Below, piece by piece: positions 1 to 5,232 of a DNA stretch of 5,232 nt; position 1 is the first letter of the stretch, and every line of letters begins with the position of its first letter. Source of the DNA: Bryobacterales bacterium (GTDB taxonomy: Bacteria; Acidobacteriota; Terriglobia; Bryobacterales; Bryobacteraceae); contig PKYZ01000904.1 in assembly GCA_003132865.1 (NCBI GenBank), positions 1 through 5,232 on the forward strand. Direction: 5' to 3'. The position numbers and the translations under genes are program-made. The notes below the pieces were generated by a model. That model did no database searches. It was not told the DNA's origin and saw only the letters and a list, made by a program, of their open reading frames with translations.

Positions 1-29
1 CCGCGGAAGCGGTTTAGTTCACGGAGCAA

Positions 30-41
30 TTGGCGCGCCAA
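30..41. promoter_or_regulatory. 12-bp perfect palindrome in the leader of the kinase gene
   Basis: The sequence TTGGCGCGCCAA is a perfect 12-bp inverted repeat with no spacer. It lies about 145 bp upstream of the kinase start, in DNA with no supported gene. A short perfect palindrome upstream of a regulatory operon could be an operator half-site pair, but in GC-rich DNA such a palindrome can also arise by chance. No convincing -35/-10 pair could be placed next to it. Calling it regulatory is inference only. Confidence 0.2.
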
Positions 42-146
42 ATAGGGAGTAAGGATTTAGGGGCAGAAAACGGGAGCCGTGTGTCCGATTCCGGGACTGG
101 CGGTGCGCAAGCGGACAGGGGGAGGCGAGGCCGCGCTCCGCGCGGC

Positions 147-167
147 GGTGCTGGGTGTTGGGTGCTC
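147..167. repeat. Three degenerate 7-bp tandem units (GGTGYTG)
   Basis: Three consecutive heptamers, GGTGCTG, GGTGTTG and GGTGCTC, run without gaps just upstream of the kinase gene. Adjacent units differ by one base, and the first and third differ only in the last base. The array ends 18 bp before the GTG start, so it lies in the probable 5' untranslated leader. A second, unrelated set of heptamers occurs in the other non-coding gap at 3814-3855. Function is unknown; this may be simple-sequence slippage. Confidence 0.45.
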
Positions 168-185
168 ATACGCTAAAGTGGAACA

Positions 186-3170
186 GTGGCGCGCGCCTGC
201 CTGTGGTACCTCCTCGTATCCTGCTGTTTCCTATCCAACGCCCGCGCGCAGTTCGTCATCGACTCCTGGACGACGGAGAACGGCCTGCCGCAGAACTCCG
301 TTCTGTCGATCCAACAAACGCCGGACGGGTATCTCTGGCTCACCACATTCGACGGCCTCGTGCGGTTCGACGGAGTGCGTTTTACCGTGTTCAACAAGGC
401 CGACTCCCCTGGGCTGACTTCCAACCGTTTCGTCCAGCTCTTCGCAGAGAAAGACGGCACGCTGTGGGCCTCGACGGAGAGCGACGGCTTTGTACGCTAC
501 CTGGCCGGACGGTTTCAGACGTTCACGGTTGCCGACGGACTGCCATCCAACGCACTGAATCGCGTACAGAGGGACATTGACGGCTCCCTATTGATTGAGA
601 CGCACGCGGCGACGGCGCACTTGCGCGGCGGACGAATCGCGTCCGATCCGCCGCGGGACTACCGGGAGCGCAAGACCTACATCTCGCCCAGAGGCGCGCG
701 ATGGGATCTGGATGCCACCGGGCTCCGCAGGACGATGGGCGGGCACGAGTCGCGATTCCCATTGCCATTCAAGGTCTCGCTGGAGCGCGATGAGGGTTTC
801 AACAGCGTGCAGATGGCGGAGACCCCCGACGGAGCGCTCTGGCTCGCGCTCACGGGTGGCCTGTACCGGCTGGAGGGCGTCGCCTATACCGCATACACGC
901 CCAGAGACGGCTTGCCGGGGGGCTACATCAGCGCCCTCACCCATGATCGCGAGGGCGGGCTGTGGCTGGCCACGGTACAGGATGGCGCGTGCCGTTTCGC
1001 AGACCGGCGCTTCACTTGCTACACTACCGCCAGCGGATTGTCCAGCAACTTCGCGCGGAGCGTCTTTCAAGATCGGGAAGGGACCATCTGGGTCGGCACG
1101 AACGAACGCGGCCTCAACCGGCTGACCCGCCGGGTGGTCACACCGCTGTCGACCGCGGCCGGGCTGCCTGAGAAGAATGTTTACTCCGTTCTCGAAGACC
1201 GCGCGGGCGATGTGTGGGTAGGTACGATTCGGGGGTTGGCCCGGACAAGATCCGGCCGCGTGATCCGGTTCTTCAACCGGTCCGACGGGCTATTGCCCGA
1301 TAACGTCCAGGGTCTGTACGAGGATCGCGCGGGGCGGCTGTGGATCGGGAGCGACGGAGGGGTCGAATTCTATGCGAACGGCCGGTTCACCAATTTCACC
1401 GGGGTCCTGAAACTGCGCCCGCGCAAGGACTCCTGCTGGTTCATCCACGAGGACTCCGCGGGCGCGCTGTGGTTCGGCACCAACGCCGGACTGCTGCGCT
1501 ACCAGGGTGGCCGGGTGCGGCGTTACACCGTCGCGGATGGGCTCCCCGGTAATGACGTGAAAGTGGTGCACGAGGCGCGCAACGGAGCTCTGTGGGTGGG
1601 GACGTATGGGGGGCTGGCCCGTCGGGATGGCACGCGTTTCGCCGCGTGGACCGAGCGCGACGGGCTGGCCAGCAACCATATCCGCGCCTTATACGAAGAC
1701 GATCGAGGCACGCTTTGGATCGGCACCTACGACGGCGGCCTCTCGCGCTTCCGCGATGGCGTGTTCACCAATTTCACGACCGCCAAAGGCCTCTTTAGCG
1801 ACGGCGTCTTTCATATTCTCGAAGACGCACACGGGAACTTCTGGATGAGCTGCAACCAGGGCATCTACCGCGTCAGCCGCCGGCAGTTGGAGGACGCCGC
1901 CGCGCGCAGGATCCCGGCGGTCGTCTCTACGGCGTTCGGCAGGTCCGACGGAATGCTCAATGCGGAGTGCAACGGCGGCAGCCAGACGGCGGGCGCCAAG
2001 ACGCGGGATGGCAAGCTCTGGTTCCCGACGCAGGACGGCGTAGCAGTGATCGACCCCGAGGCTGTGCCGTACAATCCGCTGCCTCCGTCCGTAGTGATCG
2101 AGTCGGGCGAGGTGCAGGGCCGGCCCGTGCGGTTGAACGGCGGCCTGCGACTAAGGGCGAACGAGGGCAGCCTGGACATTCGATACACCGGCCTCAGCTT
2201 GGTGAAGTCGGAGCAAGTGCGCTTCCGCTACAAGCTGGAAGGGCTGGACGAGCAGTGGGTGGAGGCGGGCACGCGGCGGTCGGCATTCTACCCGTACCTG
2301 CCGCCCGGGCGCTACGTTTTCCGTGTCATCGCGGCCAACAGCGACCTGGTGTGGAACGAGCAGGGCGCGGCGTTGTCGATCGTGGTGCTGCCGCCGTTCT
2401 ACCGGACCTGGTGGTTCTTCAGCCTCGCATCGCTGATGGCGGCGGCGGCGGCATACCTGACATGGAGACGCCGCATCGCGCAACTGCAGCAAGCGCACGC
2501 CACACAACTGGCGTTTTCGCGCCAGTTGATCGAGTCGCAGGAGATCGAACGCAAGCGCATGGCGGCCGAGCTGCACGACAGCCTGGGCCAGCATCTTCTG
2601 GTGATCAAGAATCGCGCGGCAATGGGCGTGCGAGCGGCGAACGACAGCGCCCAGGCCAGGGAGCAGTTCGACGAGATCACGGCTTCCGCCTCGCAAGCCA
2701 TCGACGAGGTGCGGCAGATAGCCTACAATCTGCGCCCGCTGAATCTGGAGCGGCTGGGCGCGACCTCGGTCATCGAGGAGTTGATCGAAAAGGTCGCCAG
2801 CGCGTCCGGCATCCAGTTCTCCGCGGACATTACGGCGCTGGAGGGATCGCTAACTCCGGACGGCGCCATCAACCTGTACCGGATCATTCAGGAGAGCGTC
2901 AACAACATCGTCAAGCACGGGCAGGCCACCAAGGCGAGCGTGGAGATCTGGCGGGAAGGAGGCGACATTCACGTCACGGTTTCCGACAATGGCCGCGGCT
3001 TCAGTCCGGAGGCGCCGGTGCGCCGCGGTCTCGGTCTGACCAGCATCGCGGAGCGCGTGCGGATGCTCGGCGGCACACACACGGTCGCCTCGATGCCGGG
3101 GCGCGGAACGACGCTCACGATCCGCATCCCGGCAAGAGATCTCGCGAGAGGCGCGGCGAATGGAGCCTGA
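186..3170 (+). CDS. Sensor histidine kinase with 14-blade Reg_prop periplasmic sensor, Y_Y_Y domain, HisKA_3 and HATPase_c
   Basis: This 994-residue membrane kinase probably senses an extracytoplasmic ligand and phosphorylates the adjacent response regulator. The GTG start is preceded in frame by TAA at 174-176, so no earlier start is possible; the Shine-Dalgarno is weak. Residues 1-21 look like a signal peptide with an ARA cleavage motif before Gln22. Residues about 25-625 carry 14 propeller blades of the DG.LW type, with the key Trp (or its replacement) at 51, 94, 136 (Leu), 173, 219, 260, 302, 344, 386, 429, 470, 511, 553 and 612. This fits two seven-bladed propellers. A Y_Y_Y domain spans about 659-733, a membrane helix 742-760, and a coiled coil 761-796. 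The phosphoacceptor is His797 in HDSLGQ, which also contains the DxxxQ phosphatase motif of NarX-like kinases. The ATPase domain has an N-box around Glu903/Asn907, DNGRGF at 934-939 and GLGL at 948-951. There is no receiver or AraC domain, unlike Bacteroidetes HTCS hybrids. All catalytic motifs look intact. The ligand cannot be told from sequence. Confidence 0.95.
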   Translation: MARACLWYLLVSCCFLSNARAQFVIDSWTTENGLPQNSVLSIQQTPDGYLWLTTFDGLVRFDGVRFTVFNKADSPGLTSNRFVQLFAEKDGTLWASTESDGFVRYLAGRFQTFTVADGLPSNALNRVQRDIDGSLLIETHAATAHLRGGRIASDPPRDYRERKTYISPRGARWDLDATGLRRTMGGHESRFPLPFKVSLERDEGFNSVQMAETPDGALWLALTGGLYRLEGVAYTAYTPRDGLPGGYISALTHDREGGLWLATVQDGACRFADRRFTCYTTASGLSSNFARSVFQDREGTIWVGTNERGLNRLTRRVVTPLSTAAGLPEKNVYSVLEDRAGDVWVGTIRGLARTRSGRVIRFFNRSDGLLPDNVQGLYEDRAGRLWIGSDGGVEFYANGRFTNFTGVLKLRPRKDSCWFIHEDSAGALWFGTNAGLLRYQGGRVRRYTVADGLPGNDVKVVHEARNGALWVGTYGGLARRDGTRFAAWTERDGLASNHIRALYEDDRGTLWIGTYDGGLSRFRDGVFTNFTTAKGLFSDGVFHILEDAHGNFWMSCNQGIYRVSRRQLEDAAARRIPAVVSTAFGRSDGMLNAECNGGSQTAGAKTRDGKLWFPTQDGVAVIDPEAVPYNPLPPSVVIESGEVQGRPVRLNGGLRLRANEGSLDIRYTGLSLVKSEQVRFRYKLEGLDEQWVEAGTRRSAFYPYLPPGRYVFRVIAANSDLVWNEQGAALSIVVLPPFYRTWWFFSLASLMAAAAAYLTWRRRIAQLQQAHATQLAFSRQLIESQEIERKRMAAELHDSLGQHLLVIKNRAAMGVRAANDSAQAREQFDEITASASQAIDEVRQIAYNLRPLNLERLGATSVIEELIEKVASASGIQFSADITALEGSLTPDGAINLYRIIQESVNNIVKHGQATKASVEIWREGGDIHVTVSDNGRGFSPEAPVRRGLGLTSIAERVRMLGGTHTVASMPGRGTTLTIRIPARDLARGAANGA
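558..773 (+). other. Eroded propeller blades 3-4 of the sensor domain
   Basis: Within the kinase gene, residues about 125-196 depart from the blade consensus. The third blade has Leu136 where the other blades have Trp. The fourth keeps only a weak RW-D-D--GLRR pattern around Trp173 and lacks the GLP.N turn. The distances between landmark residues also change here, to 37 and then 46, against 41-43 for most other blades. The region is still open reading frame, with no frameshift. It may be a diverged interface or ligand site rather than a loss of structure. Confidence 0.5.
3146..3151 (+). promoter_or_regulatory. Shine-Dalgarno of the response regulator gene, inside the kinase gene
   Basis: GAGAGG lies 8 bases before the ATG at 3160, inside the last codons of the kinase gene. 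It supports ATG 3160 as the true start. With the 11-bp overlap of the two reading frames, it suggests translational coupling of kinase and regulator. Confidence 0.6.
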
Positions 3171-3810
3171 GATAGGAGTGCTGATCGCGGAAGATCATCC
3201 CATCTTCCGCAAAGGGCTGCGGCAGATCATCGAGGGCGAGGCCGGCCTGAAGGTAATCGCCGAGGCCGAGAATGGAGAGCAGGCCTTGGAACTTATCCGG
3301 ACGTGCCTTCCTCAGGTGGCCGTGCTGGATGTGGATATGCCGCGGAAAGACGGGCTGGCAGTCGCCCGCGAGGTGAAGTCGCTGCGGCTGGATGTGGCTC
3401 TGATCTTTCTGACCATGCACAAGAACGAACGCTTCTTCAACGCGGCGTTGGATTGCGGGGTGAAGGGTTACGTGCTGAAGGACTGCGCCAGCGCTGAGAT
3501 CGTCGAAGGCATCCGTGCTGTGGCGGCGGGCCGGGCTTATGTCACTCCGCTGTTGACCGACTATCTGCTCAATCGCCGCCGCGCCAGCCAGTTGGCCGAA
3601 GAGGGCACACCGCTGGCGTCGCTGACCGCGGCGGAGCGGAGCGTGTTGCGGTTAGTGGCCGAGTATAAGACCAGCAAGGAAATCGCCGAGGACCTGTTCA
3701 TCAGCGTGCGCACCGTGGATCGCCACCGCGCTAACATTGCCACCAAGCTGCAGCTCTCCGGCAGCCACGCGTTGCTGCAGTTTGCTTTGGAACATAAGGG
3801 GGCGATTTAG
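3160..3810 (+). CDS. NarL/LuxR-family two-component response regulator
   Basis: This 216-residue cytoplasmic DNA-binding regulator is the probable phosphorylation target of the overlapping kinase. The N-terminal receiver domain (about residues 5-120) has the acidic pair Glu11/Asp12, the phosphoacceptor Asp57 in VLDVDMP, Thr85 and Lys107, so all residues needed for phosphotransfer are present. A linker leads to a LuxR-type helix-turn-helix at about 155-212, beginning LTAAERSVLRLVAE and including the recognition helix around SVRTVDRHRANI. Length is normal for the NarL/FixJ family. The gene starts 11 bp before the kinase stop, with a Shine-Dalgarno 8 bases upstream, so the two are almost surely co-transcribed and coupled in translation. 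HisKA_3 kinases typically pair with this regulator class, which supports the partnership. Phosphorylation would be expected to free the helix-turn-helix for dimer binding. Target promoters cannot be inferred here. Confidence 0.95.
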   Translation: MEPEIGVLIAEDHPIFRKGLRQIIEGEAGLKVIAEAENGEQALELIRTCLPQVAVLDVDMPRKDGLAVAREVKSLRLDVALIFLTMHKNERFFNAALDCGVKGYVLKDCASAEIVEGIRAVAAGRAYVTPLLTDYLLNRRRASQLAEEGTPLASLTAAERSVLRLVAEYKTSKEIAEDLFISVRTVDRHRANIATKLQLSGSHALLQFALEHKGAI

Positions 3811-3813
3811 GCA

Positions 3814-3855
3814 GAAGATAGAAGTCAGGAGTCACAGATCAGGAGTCAGAATAAC
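3814..3855. repeat. Six degenerate 7-bp tandem units (GRAGTCA-like)
   Basis: Right after the response regulator stop, six gap-free heptamers can be read. The second unit (3821-3827) is GAAGTCA. The third (3828-3834) and fifth (3842-3848) are both GGAGTCA. The fourth is CAGATCA, and the outer units (GAAGATA and GAATAAC) are more worn. The array lies between the stop codon and the terminator hairpin. Tandem heptanucleotides are known as STRR elements in filamentous cyanobacteria. Whether this is a comparable dispersed family in this genome cannot be judged from one copy. Confidence 0.6.
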
Positions 3856-3883
3856 TGTCCCGGCGGTTGTGGCCGCCGGGACA
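3856..3883. terminator. Perfect 11-bp hairpin between convergent genes, probable bidirectional terminator
   Basis: TGTCCCGGCGG at 3856-3866 pairs perfectly with CCGCCGGGACA at 3873-3883 across a 6-base loop, giving a very GC-rich stem. It sits between the stop of the response regulator (3810) and the stop of the - strand gene (3902), where a shared terminator is expected. Reading on the - strand, the stem is followed by GTTATTCT, a modest T-rich tail. On the + strand there is no T-tract, so intrinsic termination of the two-component operon there may be weak or may need Rho. Confidence 0.7.
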
Positions 3884-3901
3884 ATGCAGGGATCGGATTT
3901 G

Positions 3902-5232
3902 CTACTTGACCGTGAAGGTCGCGGTGGCGGTCTCGGTTAGCGAGCCGGAAACACCGGTGAATGTGATGGTGTAGATGCCAGGTGTCGAGTTCTTTGGGAA
4001 CAGGATTCCAGACACCGCGTAAGCTGTCCCGTTCACCTTCACGGTTTGCGGCAGATCCAAGCATTGGGATCCCGGAGGCCCGCCCGCGCAGCTCAGCGTC
4101 ACGTTCCCGTTGAAGTGGTTTACGGATTGGAGCTGTAGGATGAACCCTGCGAGAACGCCGCGGTAGACCGTTTCCGCTGCTGGAATGGGCTTAATGGTGA
4201 AGCTGGCGGAGGTCGATACCGTGAAGCTTTGCGAGACCGGCGGGGCCGCTGCGTACGTGGCATTGCCGGGCTGCGAGGCCTGGATGGTGCAGGTTCCGGC
4301 GCCCGCCATGGTGGCCGTTGCGCCTGAGACCGTGCAGACACTGGGGGTAAGCGAAGCGAAGCTGACCGGCAGGCCGGAGCTGGCCGATGCGCCAAGTGCG
4401 ACCGGCGCTCCCACGACCTGCGAGGGGATCGTGTTGAAAGCGATGGTCTGCGATTCTCTCTTAACAGTCAGGGTATTGTTGGCTGAAATACCGGCCACCG
4501 GCGGCGCCGTCGATGTCAGAGTGGCTAGGATGGTGTGCGCTCCGGCGGACAGACCTATCACGTAAGCGGAAGAGTAAGTGCCGGCGTGGTTGACCGCAAC
4601 CGGGGAGCCTGCGTTGACCCCATCCACCTGGAATTGCACCGAGCCAGAGAAGACCGCGCCGGCCGGGCCTACAGCGGCGTGTAAGTTGACTGACTGGCCG
4701 ATCTGGCCCTGCACCTGAGGGACGGCGATGGTGGCGGTCACTTGGAAGTTCGCCGTATAGGTGGCGACGGCGGAAGACGCCGTGACGGTGCGCGAAGCTG
4801 TGGTGACGCCATCCATCCAGCCGGTGAACGCATACTGCGATGCGCCAAGGTCCTGGGGTGTGGCAAAGGCCACCGTGCATGAGATTCCCGTCCGCCAGTT
4901 CAGCGTCGTGGGAGTGGTGTAACTGCCAGGCGCACATCCCGTACCCGTCACCGTGAAGCTCAAGCCGGAGTACGTTGCATCGATGGTCACCGGGACATCC
5001 GCCGTGAGCGCCAGGCTGAACAAACCCCCGGCGGCGACAGCAACCACGTCTTTCACGTTGGCCGGCACGTTCGTCTGACCGTAGTCATTCCATCCCCAGG
5101 CGACCACCGTGCCGTCGCTCCGCAGCGCCAGACTGTGAGCGTTTTCGGCGGAGATAGCGATCACGTTGGTCAGCCCCGCTGGCACGTCCGTTTCCCCGTT
5201 GCTGTCGTCTCCCCAGGCAACCACCGTGCCGT
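3902..5232 (-). CDS. RCC1-repeat / Ig-like domain protein, probable secreted or surface protein (5' end outside the window)
   Basis: The frame is open through the right edge and begins mid-repeat, so only the C-terminal 442 residues are seen. The GTG at 5224 is an internal valine of the GTVVAWG motif, not a start. Numbering from the first full codon, residues 1-78 are two 39-residue RCC1-type repeats. Residues about 79-165 form a beta-rich domain with a GWMDG and ATYTANF pattern, resembling InlB-like bacterial repeats. Residues about 169-257 resemble an Ig-like domain of the Big_3 type, with SGSVQFQVDG and LSAGAHTILATL. Residues 258-338 form a second module with SGLPVSFAS and CTIQASQPGNATYAAA. 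Residues 341-442 form a final beta-sandwich-like domain. Cysteines come in pairs (99/118, 299/314, 381/390), which suits disulfides outside the cytoplasm. No LPXTG, PEP-CTERM or membrane anchor is seen at the C-terminus. The signal peptide, if any, is outside the window. Function is unknown; adhesion or matrix binding is a guess from architecture. Confidence 0.85.
   Translation of the reverse strand, partial: GTVVAWGDDSNGETDVPAGLTNVIAISAENAHSLALRSDGTVVAWGWNDYGQTNVPANVKDVVAVAAGGLFSLALTADVPVTIDATYSGLSFTVTGTGCAPGSYTTPTTLNWRTGISCTVAFATPQDLGASQYAFTGWMDGVTTASRTVTASSAVATYTANFQVTATIAVPQVQGQIGQSVNLHAAVGPAGAVFSGSVQFQVDGVNAGSPVAVNHAGTYSSAYVIGLSAGAHTILATLTSTAPPVAGISANNTLTVKRESQTIAFNTIPSQVVGAPVALGASASSGLPVSFASLTPSVCTVSGATATMAGAGTCTIQASQPGNATYAAAPPVSQSFTVSTSASFTIKPIPAAETVYRGVLAGFILQLQSVNHFNGNVTLSCAGGPPGSQCLDLPQTVKVNGTAYAVSGILFPKNSTPGIYTITFTGVSGSLTETATATFTVK
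4997..5230 (-). repeat. Two tandem 117-bp RCC1-type coding repeats
   Basis: Two in-frame 117-bp units (5114-5230 and 4997-5113) encode 39-residue repeats that each begin GTVVAWG and end SLAL followed by three residues. They share 20 of 39 residues, and the first 21 bases differ at a single position. The array continues past the right edge, because the window cuts directly before a GTVVAWG motif. The unit is shorter than classical RCC1 repeats of about 50-60 residues, as is usual for bacterial extracellular forms. A full propeller would need several more units upstream. Confidence 0.8.

Noticed and set aside
3..17. Possible last codons and TAG stop of an upstream gene
   Set aside because: Only four sense codons are visible before the TAG at 15-17, which is not enough to support a gene.
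30..58. Sigma70-like promoter using TTGGCG and TAAGGA
   Set aside because: The spacer would be 14 bp and the -10 match is poor. No better pair was found in 1-185, so the operon promoter remains unplaced.
113..130. Two-tier G-quadruplex from G-runs in the leader
   Set aside because: Most runs are only two G long, which is common in DNA of this composition and weakly stable.
130..146. 6-bp-stem hairpin GCCGCG/CGCGGC in the leader
   Set aside because: The short stem is expected by chance in this very GC-rich stretch, and nothing resembles a riboswitch or attenuator around it.
213..227. Lipobox-like LVSC at kinase residues 10-13, which would make it a lipoprotein
   Set aside because: Only 12 residues precede the cysteine, too short for a normal lipoprotein signal, and the better cleavage motif is ARA at residues 19-21. 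The protein is also anchored by the helix at 742-760.
79..580. Two + strand open frames at 79-417 and 155-580 overlapping the start of the kinase gene
   Set aside because: Their products are Arg/Ser/Pro-rich with no recognisable domain, while the overlapping kinase frame has a signal peptide and regular blades from residue 22 onward.
1967..3175. Long + strand open frame of about 400 codons overlapping the 3' half of the kinase gene
   Set aside because: It lies entirely over HisKA_3/HATPase_c coding sequence in another frame, is rich in Arg, Gly and Ala, and shows no domain. Such shadow frames are common in GC-rich DNA.
4185..4565. + strand open frame of 126 codons opposite the Ig-like gene
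   Set aside because: The - strand frame shows clear Ig-like repeats over the same bases; the + strand product has no domain and no Shine-Dalgarno that stands out.
5222..5224. GTG at the right edge as a start of the RCC1/Ig-like gene
   Set aside because: It encodes the first valine of the GTVVAWG repeat motif, the frame stays open to the edge, and the next repeat has the same valine internally. The real start is outside the window.

Overview
The window is about 5.2 kb of GC-rich bacterial DNA. It holds two complete genes on the + strand, which form a two-component system, and one 5'-truncated gene on the - strand that converges on them. The best taxonomic guess is an Acidobacteriota, Solibacter/Bryobacter-like soil bacterium. 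This is an inference from family knowledge: kinases with a periplasmic propeller opening with a W-TTENGLPQNSV-type blade, and low-complexity secreted RCC1/Ig-like proteins, are both frequent there. No rRNA or other marker gene is present to prove it.

Layout. Positions 1-185 are a leader without a supported gene. It contains a 12-bp palindrome and three degenerate heptamer repeats. Positions 186-3170 encode a 994-residue sensor histidine kinase with, in order: a signal peptide, 14 propeller blades (probably two seven-bladed propellers), a Y_Y_Y domain, one transmembrane helix, a short coiled coil, HisKA_3 and HATPase_c. Positions 3160-3810 encode its probable partner, a 216-residue NarL/LuxR-type response regulator that overlaps the kinase gene by 11 bp. 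Positions 3811-3901 are a compact convergent intergenic region with six degenerate 7-bp repeat units and a perfect 11-bp-stem hairpin that probably serves as a terminator. Positions 3902-5232 (- strand) encode the C-terminal 442 residues of a probable secreted or surface protein made of RCC1-type repeats and Ig-like domains. Its start lies beyond the right edge.

How the parts work together. The kinase probably reads an unknown extracytoplasmic ligand through its propellers and passes the signal through Y_Y_Y and the membrane helix to the dimerisation/phosphoacceptor helix (His797). It then phosphorylates Asp57 of the response regulator, which should bind DNA through its C-terminal helix-turn-helix. 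The split kinase plus LuxR-type output differs from the Bacteroidetes hybrid (HTCS) systems, which use a similar sensor but end in AraC-type DNA binding. Nothing in the window identifies the ligand or target genes. The RCC1/Ig-like gene is convergent, so it shares no promoter with the two-component system.

No clearly new system is visible. The most unusual points are the heptamer repeats in both non-coding gaps, the eroded third and fourth blades of the sensor, and the strong shared hairpin between convergent genes.
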